DNA of 62,286 nt from Bordetella sp. (GCA_017308115.1 JAFKFS010000018.1:1-62286); one strand, 5' to 3'; numbered from the stretch's first letter, positions 10,955-19,661 are shown. The notes: generated from the sequence alone by a model not told the origin. Made by a program: numbers and translations.

Positions 10955-11590
10955 TCAGGGCAGGACGAGGCCGGGAAGGGCCAGGGCGGAGCCCAGCGCC
11001 CCCAAGGCCCTCAGCATCAGGCCTGCGCCCAGGAAGGCCAGGCCGTCGCGCAGGGTGATCCGGAACAGCACCGGGCGGATGGCCAGTTCTTCCGGTTCCC
11101 GCCAGAGCCGGAAGTCGGGCAGGAAGCGCGGGACGTCGCGAAGGTATGCGGCGTAGGCCGGCCCCATGTGGGCGCCCAGCCAGTCCTCCTCGCGCGCGAC
11201 CGTGCGCCACAGGACGATGACCGTCGCGGCGGCGCCCAGGCCCGCCATCGCGACGGAGCCGGTCTGGGCCGCCACGCCCAGCGCGCCCAGGATGCTGAAG
11301 ACGTACAGCGGATTGCGGCAGACGGAGTACGGCCCCTGGGTCACCAGTTCCGCCGCCTTGCGCCCGCCGATGTAGAGCGAGCACCACGCCCGGCCTACGA
11401 TGGCTGCGACCGTGACCGCCATCCCGGCCGCGGCGACCAGGTCGGCCCAGCTCGCGTCCGGCGGCCGCACCATGGCCCCGGCGACGGCGAACAGGGCGAT
11501 CAGGGCCGCCGCGAAGCGCTTTCGCCGACGCTGGACCAGGCCCAGGGCCATCGGCTGAGAGGGGTTCTGCAGAGGGTCTGAAATGCTCAT
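10955..11590 (-). CDS. Isoprenylcysteine carboxyl methyltransferase/PEMT-like integral membrane methyltransferase
   Basis: This protein of about 211 residues has several hydrophobic segments. The C-terminal membrane-methyltransferase motif of the ICMT/PEMT superfamily is also present: GPYSVCRNPLYVF, followed by an EED acid cluster (VAREEDWLGAHMG) and YLRDVPRFLP. Such bacterial proteins methylate unknown small or lipid substrates with S-adenosylmethionine. The start is uncertain: ATG at 11590 (MSISDPLQNPSQ) is used, but ATG at 11650 would add 20 residues and neither has a strong ribosome-binding site. It is divergent from the PepSY/two-component operon. Confidence 0.78.
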   Translation of the reverse strand: MSISDPLQNPSQPMALGLVQRRRKRFAAALIALFAVAGAMVRPPDASWADLVAAAGMAVTVAAIVGRAWCSLYIGGRKAAELVTQGPYSVCRNPLYVFSILGALGVAAQTGSVAMAGLGAAATVIVLWRTVAREEDWLGAHMGPAYAAYLRDVPRFLPDFRLWREPEELAIRPVLFRITLRDGLAFLGAGLMLRALGALGSALALPGLVLP

Positions 11591-11744
11591 GAGGCGAACC
11601 TGCCGGGCGCAGGTGGTCCAGGCGTGGGGGCTGAATTTGGTTTTCTCCATGATCGCCGTCCCGGCGGGCGCGTCGACCGAAGATGGATGAAATCAAATGA
11701 AGCTCAGAGGCGGGGCGCAGGCGTGCGCGCCACAGTGCGCCTAT

Positions 11745-11780
11745 CCTCGCCCGCCTCGCCCGCCTCGCCCGCCTCGCCCT
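11745..11780. repeat. Four-copy 9-bp tandem repeat upstream of PepSY gene
   Basis: The unit CCTCGCCCG is repeated four times in a row, the last copy ending in T. It ends 17 bases before the start at 11798, in the leader of the PepSY/two-component operon. Copy-number change by slippage could alter leader length or expression. Confidence 0.85.
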
Positions 11781-11797
11781 TCGACAGGAGCCGCATC

Positions 11798-12298
11798 ATG
11801 AAACTCTCCATCGCCGTGGGTCTCGGGGGGATCGCGCTCGCCATGCCGTTTCCGTCGCATGCCCAGGAGGGCGCCCTGATCGGCGTCACGCGCGCCGTCC
11901 GCATCGCCGAGAGCGTCGTCGGCGGCCGCGCCATGGAAGCCGACCTGGATCGCGAGCGGGACGGCCGACGGGTCTATGAGGTCGATGTGGTTCGCGCCGG
12001 CGGGGTGCGGGAGGTGCGGATCGCCGCGGACACCGGCGAGGTGATCCGGACGGGGCGGCCCGGCCTGGCCGACTGGATCGACGCCGAGGAGATCCGCGAG
12101 GCCGCCCGTGGCCCGGCGCTGGCGGGGCTGCTGCAGGCGCTGGAGCGCCACAGCGGCGGCGAGGTGCTGGATGTCGGCTTCGACGTGGAGCGGGGGCAGG
12201 GCCGCTTCGAGGTCGAGCTTTCCACCCGGGCCGGGGTGACCGAGGTGCTGCTGGACTCCCGCACCGGCCGCAGGCTGGCCTATATGGCCGACGATTGA
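11798..12298 (+). CDS. PepSY-domain secreted/periplasmic protein
   Basis: This 166-residue protein has a signal peptide (residues 1-22, ending SHA) and two tandem PepSY-like repeats, at about 25-85 (EVDVVRAGGVREVRIAADTGEVI) and 95-162 (RFEVELSTRAGVTEVLLDSRTG). PepSY proteins are thought to modulate peptidases or to act as periplasmic signal or inhibitor modules. The start ATG at 11798 has CAGGAG upstream. It is the first gene of an operon with the response regulator (14-base gap) and histidine kinase, an arrangement common for PepSY genes. It probably feeds or reports on the signal sensed by that kinase. Confidence 0.85.
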   Translation: MKLSIAVGLGGIALAMPFPSHAQEGALIGVTRAVRIAESVVGGRAMEADLDRERDGRRVYEVDVVRAGGVREVRIAADTGEVIRTGRPGLADWIDAEEIREAARGPALAGLLQALERHSGGEVLDVGFDVERGQGRFEVELSTRAGVTEVLLDSRTGRRLAYMADD

Positions 12299-12311
12299 AC
12301 GGGAAGGCGCG

Positions 12312-12989
12312 ATGCGGATTCTGATCGTCGAGGATGACGACAATCTGGCCGACTGGGTCTCGAGGGGGCTGCGTCAGGCCGGTCATCTGGTCGAACGCTG
12401 CGCCGACGGCCGACAAGGGCTGCTGCAGGCCACGACCGAGATCCACGACGTCATCGTTCTGGATCGGATGCTGCCCAGGGTCGACGGCCTGAAGCTGCTT
12501 TCGGTGCTGCGGGCCGCCGGGGATTCCACCCCCGTGCTGATGCTCAGCGCCCTGGGGGACGTGGACGAGAAGATCAGGGGCCTGCGGGCGGGCAGCGACG
12601 ACTATCTGGCCAAGCCCTTCGACCTGGCCGAACTGCTGGCGCGGGTGGAGGCGCTGGGCCGCCGGGCGCCCGCCCTGGCCGCGCTGACGACCACCCTCAG
12701 GGTCGGCGATCTGGAGATCGACCTGTTGGGCCACCAGGCCCGGCGGGACGGCCGCAGGATAAGTCTGACCTCGCGCGAATTCCGCATCCTCGAGCATCTG
12801 GCCCGGCACGCGGGCCGGGTGGTGACGCGCCTGATGCTGCTGGAGAGCGTCTGGGAATATCGCTTCGACCCCCAGACCAACATCATCGATCAGCACGTCA
12901 GCAAGCTGCGCCAGAAGATATCGGCGCCCGGAGAGCCGCCGCTGATCCACACGATCCGCGGCGCCGGCTATGTGATGCGGGCGGACTGA
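12312..12989 (+). CDS. OmpR/PhoB-family response regulator
   Basis: This 225-residue regulator has a receiver domain with acidic pocket EDDD (7-10), phospho-acceptor Asp51 (VIVLDRMLPRVDG) and Lys in the YLAKPFD segment. A winged-helix DNA-binding domain follows from about residue 125 (TSREFRILEHLARHAGRVVTR... VWEYRFDPQTNIIDQHVSKLRQKI). ATG at 12312 lies 14 bases after the PepSY stop, and the stop is immediately followed by the kinase start (TGA-ATG). It therefore pairs with the kinase at 12990. Likely targets are its own operon and possibly the nearby peptidase/TBDR pair, but this is inference. Confidence 0.94.
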   Translation: MRILIVEDDDNLADWVSRGLRQAGHLVERCADGRQGLLQATTEIHDVIVLDRMLPRVDGLKLLSVLRAAGDSTPVLMLSALGDVDEKIRGLRAGSDDYLAKPFDLAELLARVEALGRRAPALAALTTTLRVGDLEIDLLGHQARRDGRRISLTSREFRILEHLARHAGRVVTRLMLLESVWEYRFDPQTNIIDQHVSKLRQKISAPGEPPLIHTIRGAGYVMRAD

Positions 12990-14363
12990 ATGCTCCCGTG
13001 GAAAAGCCTGTCGTTCCGCCTGGCGCTGACCTATGCCGGGCTTTTCTGCGTCTCGGCCGCCCTTCTGTTCGGCGGCTATTACGGGCTGAGCGTGCGGCTG
13101 CCGAAGGCGGAGGTCCGACGGGACGTGGAGAGGGACGCGGCCCGGCTCGCCCACCTCTATATCGTGGACGGTCCGACGGCCCTGGAGGCCGCCCTGCGGC
13201 GACGGGCGGCGACGCCGGGCGGGCGCAAGCCGTTCCACGCCTTCCTTGATCCCGACGGCCGGATCGTCACGGCCAACCTGCCCAGCTGGCCGAAGGCCAC
13301 GACCGGCTGGACGATGATCGAGGCGGACCTGTATCGCGAGGGCGACGAGAGCGACCACAAGGCGATCGTCCACGACCGCCTGTTCCACGACGGCGCCAGG
13401 CTGCTGGTCGGCCTCGACGCCGAGGACGTGTACGAGAGGCAGGAAGCCCTGGCCACCGCCGCGGCCTGGATGATCGGCGGCACCCTGCTGCTGAGCCTCA
13501 TCGGCGGCCTGCTGATGAGCCGGGCGATCCGGCGGCGGCTGGACCTGGTGGATCTCGCGGCTCGCCGGGTGATGCAGGGCGATCTGTCGGGCCGGGTGCC
13601 GCTGAACGGCTCGGGCGACGACTTCGACCGTCTGGGCCAGAGCCTCAACCACATGCTGGCGGGCGTGGAGGGGTCGTTCGAGGCCGTGCGCCGCGCCTCG
13701 GACAGCGTCGCGCATGAACTGCGGACGCCGCTCAGCCGGTTGCTGGCCTATCTCGACCAGCTGGAAGAGGCCGAAACCGAGACGGAGCCGGAACGTCGGG
13801 CGGTGATCCGCGCCGCCGCCGTGGGCGAGGTGCAGCGGCTGCACAGGATCATCGACGCGGTGCTGCGCGTCGGCCGGCTCCAGAACGGCCGCCACGCCGT
13901 GGGCGGGCATCCGGTGGATGTCTCCAACCTCTGCGCCGCCGTGGCGGAATTCTATGGTCCCGAGGCCGAGCGTCGCCGGATAGACCTGAGCGGGCGGATC
14001 GAACCGGGCCTGCAGGTTCCGGGCGACGCCGACCTTCTGTTCCAGGCCCTGGCCAACCTGCTCGACAACGCCTTGAAGTTCACGCCCGAGGGCGGGCGCG
14101 TGGAACTGGAGGCCCGGGCCGCAGACGGGGGCGTGTTCCTGTCGGTGACGGACGACGGTCCCGGCCTGGCGCCGGGCGAGGAGCGGCGGATCACGGAACG
14201 CTTCTATCGCGGCGCGGCCAGCGCCGGGACGGACGGCGAGGGTCTGGGGCTCAGCCTGGTCGCCGCCATAGCGGAACGCCACCAGGCCGACCTGGACTTC
14301 GTCCGGGAAAATCCGGGACTGCGCGTGCGCCTGACCTTTCCCGGTCCCGCTGCGGCGCCGTAG
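12990..14363 (+). CDS. Membrane sensor histidine kinase
   Basis: This 457-residue kinase has TM1 at about residues 13-33, a short periplasmic sensor of about 125 residues and TM2 at about 157-177. A HAMP linker, the HisKA box with His242 (SVAHELRTPLSR) and a HATPase_c domain (NLLDNALKFTPEGG, VTDDGPGL, GEGLGLSLVAAI) follow. It phosphorylates the regulator encoded just upstream; the two genes abut without a gap. The sensor region has no domain that I recognise. The gene ends 27 bases before the convergent peptidase gene, with no clear terminator between them. Confidence 0.94.
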   Translation: MLPWKSLSFRLALTYAGLFCVSAALLFGGYYGLSVRLPKAEVRRDVERDAARLAHLYIVDGPTALEAALRRRAATPGGRKPFHAFLDPDGRIVTANLPSWPKATTGWTMIEADLYREGDESDHKAIVHDRLFHDGARLLVGLDAEDVYERQEALATAAAWMIGGTLLLSLIGGLLMSRAIRRRLDLVDLAARRVMQGDLSGRVPLNGSGDDFDRLGQSLNHMLAGVEGSFEAVRRASDSVAHELRTPLSRLLAYLDQLEEAETETEPERRAVIRAAAVGEVQRLHRIIDAVLRVGRLQNGRHAVGGHPVDVSNLCAAVAEFYGPEAERRRIDLSGRIEPGLQVPGDADLLFQALANLLDNALKFTPEGGRVELEARAADGGVFLSVTDDGPGLAPGEERRITERFYRGAASAGTDGEGLGLSLVAAIAERHQADLDFVRENPGLRVRLTFPGPAAAP

Positions 14364-14390
14364 AGGCCGACCGCCGTGCGACGCTCCCTG

Positions 14391-15425
14391 TCATCCGCCG
14401 TCGCTGCGCGCTCCGGGACCGGGGACGACAGGGACAGGGACGTTCACCAGGCGGCCCGCCTGGACCGACGCGATGCCCGAGAAGGCCGGGCGGGTGATCC
14501 GCATCGTCTTCAGGTCGATCTCGCCGTCGGGGCCCAGCGTGGTGACGCGCACCGAGGGATAGTCCAGGGGCTCGCCGGGCGCGATCTGCGGGGCGCCGTC
14601 GGGTTGCACCAGCCAGGCGTGGCCGCTGCTGGCGGTGAAGAAGCGTCCCACGCCGTCCGCATCGACGCACAACGCGCCGTCCTCATCGACGCCCAGGCCG
14701 ACGGCCTGAGGATCGCGCGACGCCCGAACCTGGGCGACGAAGGCGATCAGACGACCCAGGCGGTCGCGGACGCTGAAATGGGTGTCGGTCACGACATGGG
14801 CGAGGTAGGGCATGACCAGGAAGTCGCCGACCATGGTGACCTCCGGCCCCATCGGATTCGTGAGGGCCGTCTCGGAGTCGACGCTGCCGCCGTCCATGGC
14901 GCCGTAGCCGACGCCCCCCAGGATCGCCAGGCCCGCGCTGGTCCCGCCGATCGGGCGGCCCCGCGCCACATGAGCGTTGAGCGCCTTCTGGACCGACGTC
15001 CCCTTCCAGAACCGGACGTAGTTCGCCTGGTCGCCGCCGGCGAGAAACACCCCGTCCGCCCGGTCAAGAATGGCCAGGACGCGCGGGTCCTCGGACGCCT
15101 TCCGGTCATCGAAGACCAGGGTCCGCACCGAGGCGGCGCCGCCGATGGCGCCATAGATCGCCTCGCCCCCCTCGCCGTCGCCCGAGGCGCGCAGGATCAC
15201 GATGTGGCCATGACCGGCCTTGGCCAGGAACCATCGAAAGGCGCGGTAATCCCAGTCGCCGCCGCCCATCAGCATCAGGCCGGTCTCGGTCGGGCCGGGC
15301 GTCGGCGCGTCGATGTCGCCGACCTCATAGTAGGTATAGCCGTCGGGCGAGGCGGCCGGCGCGGGCGACGGCGCCGAAGCCAGCAACAGGGCGCCGAGAA
15401 AAAACGCCAGAAACGTCGTTCGCAT
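14391..15425 (-). CDS. Secreted cyanophycinase-like serine peptidase (family S51)
   Basis: This protein of about 344 residues has a signal peptide (1-24, MRTTFLAFFLGALLL... ending APA), so it is exported. The S51 fold signature is clear: LMLMGGGDWD, GVFLAGGDQANYVRFWKG, and the nucleophile motif IGGTSAGLAILGG with Ser in GTSAG. Family S51 contains cyanophycinase, which releases beta-Asp-Arg dipeptides from cyanophycin, and aspartyl dipeptidases. ATG at 15425 is chosen because the signal peptide starts there. It is divergent from a TBDR across a 135-bp gap, as expected for a secreted depolymerase with its uptake receptor. The exact substrate is unproven. Confidence 0.87.
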   Translation of the reverse strand: MRTTFLAFFLGALLLASAPSPAPAASPDGYTYYEVGDIDAPTPGPTETGLMLMGGGDWDYRAFRWFLAKAGHGHIVILRASGDGEGGEAIYGAIGGAASVRTLVFDDRKASEDPRVLAILDRADGVFLAGGDQANYVRFWKGTSVQKALNAHVARGRPIGGTSAGLAILGGVGYGAMDGGSVDSETALTNPMGPEVTMVGDFLVMPYLAHVVTDTHFSVRDRLGRLIAFVAQVRASRDPQAVGLGVDEDGALCVDADGVGRFFTASSGHAWLVQPDGAPQIAPGEPLDYPSVRVTTLGPDGEIDLKTMRITRPAFSGIASVQAGRLVNVPVPVVPGPGARSDGG

Positions 15426-15560
15426 GAAGGCCCCAGCGGCTTGGAGGTCGAAAACCATGGGGGCACAATTCATCTCGGCGCGCGGCGCGCAACATATTTT
15501 TGTTCTTCAAAATTTCCGGAAGTCGCCGCATGGTGGCGGCAGGGGATAAGGGAAAAATCC

Positions 15561-18311
15561 ATGCGATATGTCAGATCCGTCATCGGCGCGCTTTCGGCCG
15601 GCTCCAGTTTGCTCGCCTTCTCGGCCGTCGCGCAGACGACGCAGGCGTCCGACCAAGCCACCACAGTCGATGAGATCGTCGTCCTGGGCTCGCGCATTCC
15701 GCGTCAGATCGACACCGAAGGCCCGGCGCCGGTGACGATGATCACGGCGGAGGACATCCTGCGCAACGGCTATCAGAGCGTGCCCGACCTGCTGCGCGCC
15801 GTGACCCAGAACGGCGGCGAGACGCAGAGCCAGCAGTCCTTTTCGGGCGCCTCCTTCACCCCCGGCGCCCAGCAGGTCGACCTGCGCGGCCTGGGGCCCA
15901 ACCACACCCTCGTCCTGGTCAACGGCCGCCGCATCGCCGACTTTCCCCTGCCGTTCCAGGGGCAGAGCAACTTCACCGACGTGTCGAACCTGCCCGTCGG
16001 CCTGATCGAGCGGGTCGAGGTGCTGAGCGGCAGCGCCTCGGCCGTCTATGGCTCCGACGCCATCGCCGGGGTGGTCAACTTCGTGCTCAAGAAGTCGGCG
16101 GACGGCGTCCGCGTCGATTTCCGCCAGGGCCTGACCGAGGACGGCGGCGGCGATTCCCAGCGTTTCACGGTCACGGCGGGCGGCGCGCGCGGCGGCTTCC
16201 ACGGCGTGGTCGGGGTCGAGCTGCTGCGCCAGAAGCCGCTGTGGGCCTATGATCGCGACATCCAGGATTCGACCAAGGACAGCCCGACCAACACCACGGC
16301 CCGGCGCGCCTATCTGCGCTTCGACGAATATGACGACTATCTGGACCCCGGGGCGGCGACCTGCGCCGGCCTGTCCGCCCAGAACGGCGGCACGACCTAC
16401 TACGCCAACCGCCCGCGCTACGGCTATTTCTGCGGCAGCGACGAATCCATCGGCTACGGCACCATCCTCAGCGACCGCAAGGGCCTGAACAGCTACGCCT
16501 CCATGGGCTATACGCTCAACGACCGGACGGAGCTGTTCCTGGATCTGCAATACAGCCACAGCGACCTGAAGCTCTTCTCCGACGTCCAGTCCTGGCTCTA
16601 TCAGGACGAGAACGGCAGCGAGGACGGCCTCTTCTTCAACGTCGACACCGGCATGGTCGAAGGCTGGCAGCGCCAGTTCTCGCCCGAGGAAATGGGCGGC
16701 CTGTCGAAGGGCTTCACCCGCAATCGCTCCGACAGCTTCACCATCACGCCGGGGATCAAGGGAAGCTTCGGCGACGCCGACCAGTGGGGCTATGAGATCG
16801 CCTTCAACCACGCCGAGTACCGTTCGAAGGTCCGCTTCCCGCAGATCATCGCCTCGGCGGCCAATGAATTCTTCCTCGGCCCGAAACTGGGGATCGACCC
16901 CGGCAGCGGCTACGCCATGTTCGCCGCGGGCGTGGACGCCGCCCGACTGTACAAGCCGCTGACGCCCGCCGAGTATGACCGGATCGCCCAGGACGCCGTC
17001 TATAATCCGCGTTCGCGCACCGATAACCTGTCGGCGACCTTAACCAACAGCGCCCTGTTCGAACTGCCCGCCGGGCCGGTCGGCTTCGCCGGCGTGATCG
17101 AGGCCGGGAACCAGAGCTACAATCTGAAACCCGATCCCCTGGCCCTGACCCCCTACTACTACGGGCTGGTGGATTCCGACGGCAAGGGCGAGCGAGACCA
17201 CTGGGGCGTCGGCTATGAGGTGCGCGCGCCCCTGCTCGAAAACCTCGAGTTCAGCACGGCGGGCCGCTACGACCACTATGAGTTCGGCGGCAAGGGCTTC
17301 GGCAAATTCACCTACAACGCCGGGCTCGAGTATCGCCCGATCAACAGCCTGATGCTCCGCGCCGCCTACGGCACCGGCTTCCGCGCCCCCGACCTGCACT
17401 ACGTCTTCTCGGGGCCGGGCAACACCCATCCGTCGGGCACGGACTATTATCGCTGCGCCGTCGAGGAGCCCAACGAGGACATCGGCGACTGCAGCTACTC
17501 GGACGAAGGCATCGTCGCGCACCGCAACGGCAACCGCGACCTGCAACCCGAGACCAGCAAGTCCTTCAACGGCGGCGTCGTCTGGCAGCCGACCCGCAAT
17601 CTCAGCCTGTCGCTGGACTATTTCCGCGTCGAACTGAGCGACCAGGTCCGCGACATGAGCATCGACACCATCCTGCGTGACGAGGCCGACTGCCGCCTGG
17701 GCGTGGCCGACCGCACCTCGCCCACGTGCGTCGACGCCATCGCCCGCGTCGAACGCCAGACCACGGGTCCGCTGGCCGGCAGCCTGATCGGCGTCTTCAC
17801 CAATCCGATCAACATCGCCAAGGAGACCACCTCGGGCTTCGACGTCGCCGCCCGCCTGCGCGTGCCGACCGAGCGCATCGGCGAGTTCAACCTGTCGGCG
17901 TCCTACACCTATGTCGACGACCATGCCTTCCAGCAGTATCCGGGCGATCCGACCATCGACAAGCTGGCCTTCGACAGCGGCTATTACATCCCGCGCGACA
18001 AGGGCACGGCCAGCGTCAGCTGGGCCTTGGACCGCCTGACCACGACGCTGCAGGGCCAGTATCTGGGCAAGCTGCCGAACTACGACGAGGACGCCTACAT
18101 CAGCGACAGCTGGCTGTTCAACGCCTCGGCCCAGTACGATCTGACGGACCACGTGCGGCTGTCGCTGACCGTCAACAACCTGTTCGACAAGGGGCCGGTC
18201 AAGGACCCGACCTACAGCGCCTACCCCTATTACGACATCTCCTGGTTCGACTCGGTCGGCCGCAGCTACTACTTCCAGCTGACCTACAAGTTCGGCGGCG
18301 AAGGGCTGTAG
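15561..18311 (+). CDS. TonB-dependent receptor 1 (next to cyanophycinase-like peptidase)
   Basis: This 916-residue outer-membrane receptor has a signal peptide (1-24, ending SAVAQ) and a TonB-box-like segment VDEIVVLGSRI (about 35-46). A plug domain with RGLGPNHTLVLVNGRRIAD and VYGSDAIAGVVNFVLKK follows, then a 22-strand-type barrel ending LTYKFGGEGL. It imports a large or scarce nutrient using TonB-transmitted energy. The ATG at 15561 follows GGGATAAGGGAAAAA. Divergence from the secreted S51 peptidase suggests peptide or dipeptide uptake. A 10-bp stem hairpin follows at 18323. The nutrient is not identifiable from sequence. Confidence 0.92.
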   Translation: MRYVRSVIGALSAGSSLLAFSAVAQTTQASDQATTVDEIVVLGSRIPRQIDTEGPAPVTMITAEDILRNGYQSVPDLLRAVTQNGGETQSQQSFSGASFTPGAQQVDLRGLGPNHTLVLVNGRRIADFPLPFQGQSNFTDVSNLPVGLIERVEVLSGSASAVYGSDAIAGVVNFVLKKSADGVRVDFRQGLTEDGGGDSQRFTVTAGGARGGFHGVVGVELLRQKPLWAYDRDIQDSTKDSPTNTTARRAYLRFDEYDDYLDPGAATCAGLSAQNGGTTYYANRPRYGYFCGSDESIGYGTILSDRKGLNSYASMGYTLNDRTELFLDLQYSHSDLKLFSDVQSWLYQDENGSEDGLFFNVDTGMVEGWQRQFSPEEMGGLSKGFTRNRSDSFTITPGIKGSFGDADQWGYEIAFNHAEYRSKVRFPQIIASAANEFFLGPKLGIDPGSGYAMFAAGVDAARLYKPLTPAEYDRIAQDAVYNPRSRTDNLSATLTNSALFELPAGPVGFAGVIEAGNQSYNLKPDPLALTPYYYGLVDSDGKGERDHWGVGYEVRAPLLENLEFSTAGRYDHYEFGGKGFGKFTYNAGLEYRPINSLMLRAAYGTGFRAPDLHYVFSGPGNTHPSGTDYYRCAVEEPNEDIGDCSYSDEGIVAHRNGNRDLQPETSKSFNGGVVWQPTRNLSLSLDYFRVELSDQVRDMSIDTILRDEADCRLGVADRTSPTCVDAIARVERQTTGPLAGSLIGVFTNPINIAKETTSGFDVAARLRVPTERIGEFNLSASYTYVDDHAFQQYPGDPTIDKLAFDSGYYIPRDKGTASVSWALDRLTTTLQGQYLGKLPNYDEDAYISDSWLFNASAQYDLTDHVRLSLTVNNLFDKGPVKDPTYSAYPYYDISWFDSVGRSYYFQLTYKFGGEGL

Positions 18312-18322
18312 GCAGGCGATCT

Positions 18323-18351
18323 GCGGGCCGCGTCTGACGATCGCGGCCCGC
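18323..18351. terminator. Hairpin downstream of TonB-dependent receptor 1
   Basis: GCGGGCCGCG and CGCGGCCCGC form a perfect 10-bp stem around a 9-base loop, 12 bases past the receptor stop. No T-run follows, so it may act as a 3' end stabiliser or pause site rather than a classical terminator. Confidence 0.5.
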
Positions 18352-18661
18352 GCCCTCGCCGAGGCGGGGCCGCGTCCCGGTCGAAGGGCGCGAGCTCGGA
18401 CGCGCGCGGCCAGCGGCCGTAAATCTACAGTCCGGCAGGGCGGGTGCGCTCGCCCGCATGGCCCCGTCTTTATAAGCAAGGCCGCTGTTTCGCGCCGCAT
18501 TGCGCGTTCTGACGCGGCCCGGCCCCTCGTCAACGGCGGGCGACGGTGACGCCGACCGCAAGGTCTTGTGAGCACGGGGAACCGCGACGCCCGTCGCTTT
18601 CCGACCCTCTCGACACGAACGCCGCGCTGAGCGGCCCTTGGACCCGGTCAACGCCGTCCGA
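18352..18661. other. Non-coding spacer
   Basis: About 310 bases between the receptor hairpin and the operator region of the SMR genes. I see no convincing reading frame on either strand, tRNA, riboswitch or insertion-sequence remnant. Base composition is slightly less GC-skewed than the neighbouring genes. Confidence 0.5.
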
Positions 18662-18695
18662 TCAATCTAAATGCATGCGCATGCAATTAGATTGA
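18662..18695. promoter_or_regulatory. Long palindromic operator O1 of the SMR/MarR system
   Basis: A 34-bp palindrome with one mismatched pair is centred between 18678 and 18679. The outer arms read TCAATCTAA and TTAGATTGA, and the core is TGCATGCGCATGCA at 18672-18685. The core recurs at 18719-18732 and 19648-19661. Symmetric sites of this kind are typical of MarR dimers, and a marR gene lies 1 kb downstream, so it is the probable repressor site. Confidence 0.72.
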
Positions 18696-18720
18696 CTCGC
18701 GGCTGACGCTATAGTTATTG
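18692..18720 (+). promoter_or_regulatory. Possible sigma-70 promoter of SMR pair
   Basis: TTGACT at 18692-18697 and TTATTG at 18715-18720 are spaced 17 bases apart. The -35 overlaps the right arm of operator O1 and the -10 abuts operator O2, as expected for repression by occlusion. The -10 is a weak match. Confidence 0.35.
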
Positions 18721-18732
18721 CATGTGCATGCA
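18719..18732. promoter_or_regulatory. Operator O2 (TGCATG-core palindrome)
   Basis: TGCATGTGCATGCA matches the O1 core at 13 of 14 positions. The two cores are 47 bp apart centre to centre, 58 bases upstream of the first SMR start. Confidence 0.62.
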
Positions 18733-18789
18733 GATAGTTGGGGTAGGGCGCAAGCCTGCGCCTCCGGCCAGCGACGAAAGGGAAATGCA

Positions 18790-19110
18790 ATGAGTTGGAT
18801 GTATCTGGGTATCGCCGTAATCTTCGAGATAGCGGTTGCGATCAGTGCAGGCAAAGCCAAGGGGTTCACGCAGATCGGGTGGACCATCGCCACCCTCGTC
18901 AGCGGTGGGATCGCCACCTTCTTCCTTAGCCTTGCGCTTCTCACCTTTGATGTCGGCGTGGGCTACGCGATCTGGACGTCCGCCGCAGGCGTGGGGATCG
19001 TCATCCTGGGCGCGCTGTTCTTTGGCCAAAAACTGAACCTTAAGAAGGGCCTCGGGATCGCCCTGGTCATCGGCGGCGTCGTCGGCCTGCGTCTCAGCGG
19101 CGCGGCGTAA
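18790..19110 (+). CDS. Small multidrug resistance (SMR) transporter subunit 1
   Basis: This 106-residue, four-helix inner-membrane protein of the SMR family exports small cations by proton exchange. The conserved membrane Glu of helix 1 lies at residue 13 (VIFEIAVAIS). Helix 3 and 4 motifs are GVGYAIWTSAAGVGIVILGA and LGIALVIGGVVGLRL. The ATG at 18790 has AAGGGA five to seven bases upstream. It is followed after 48 bases by a second SMR gene, so the two probably form a heteromeric transporter. MarR-type operators precede the pair. Whether it exports drugs or guanidinium is not decided by sequence. Confidence 0.92.
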   Translation: MSWMYLGIAVIFEIAVAISAGKAKGFTQIGWTIATLVSGGIATFFLSLALLTFDVGVGYAIWTSAAGVGIVILGALFFGQKLNLKKGLGIALVIGGVVGLRLSGAA

Positions 19111-19158
19111 CAGCCGCGTGCGCACTGGAATTCGATCGATCCGGAAAAGGAATTACAC

Positions 19159-19533
19159 ATGATGACGACGGCTGAAAAACCCCAAGGCAGCGGGCGGGCG
19201 TGGGCCCTGTTGATGCTCGCGAGCGCCTTCGAGATCGGCTATGCGCTCAGCGTCGGAGGCAGTCAGGCGTTCACGGTCCCGAGCTGGTCGATGGCGGCCT
19301 TGGTCTTCTTCCTGCTGACCCTTTACTTCCTCAGCGCCGCCTTGCGGACCATCGATGTTGGAATCGGCTACGCTGTCTGGGCTGGCGTGGGCTCCGTCGG
19401 CGCCGCTGTCTTCGGCGGCTTCCTGCTCGACCAGCCTCTCACGCTCGGCCAGGCGCTCTGGCTGGCTGTCATCATCGGCGGCGTCGTCTGGTTGAAGCTC
19501 GCCGACAGCCCGACGCTGCAAGGGGAAGCCTGA
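19159..19533 (+). CDS. Small multidrug resistance (SMR) transporter subunit 2
   Basis: This 124-residue SMR protein has an N-terminal extension of about 13 residues before helix 1, which carries the essential Glu (ASAFEIGYALS). Helices 2-4 are clear (ALVFFLLTLYFLSAAL, GIGYAVWAGVGSVGAAVFGG, LWLAVIIGGVVWLKL). The ATG at 19159 has AAGGA seven bases upstream. It is the partner of the SMR gene at 18790; unequal paralogous pairs of this kind (EbrAB or YkkCD style) act as asymmetric dimers. A MarR regulator gene follows with its own copy of the operator. Confidence 0.92.
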   Translation: MMTTAEKPQGSGRAWALLMLASAFEIGYALSVGGSQAFTVPSWSMAALVFFLLTLYFLSAALRTIDVGIGYAVWAGVGSVGAAVFGGFLLDQPLTLGQALWLAVIIGGVVWLKLADSPTLQGEA

Positions 19534-19647
19534 CGGCCGTCGATCCTTCAATCCGTTTCACGCGGCTCATGGAGGAGGCGGTCGCTCTTTACCGAGTTCA
19601 TGACCAGGATGGCGCCACGGGGAAAAGTCGTTGCTTGAGCCAGTGCT

Positions 19648-19661
19648 TGCATGGGCATACA
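19648..19661. promoter_or_regulatory. Operator O3 upstream of marR
   Basis: TGCATGGGCATACA matches the O1/O2 core, consensus TGCATGNGCATRCA. It lies 44 bases upstream of the chosen marR start, which suggests autoregulation. An ATG inside the site (19651) could in principle start MarR, but no ribosome-binding site precedes it. Confidence 0.6.

Noticed and set aside
11886..14282. Open frame of 798 codons on the minus strand opposite the two-component genes
   Set aside because: The response regulator and kinase motifs are on the plus strand; the antisense product has no recognisable domain.
18312..18661. Guanidine riboswitch or small RNA in front of the SMR pair
   Set aside because: I saw no ACGR-type hairpin pair or other riboswitch core. 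The MarR-type palindromes explain the control better.
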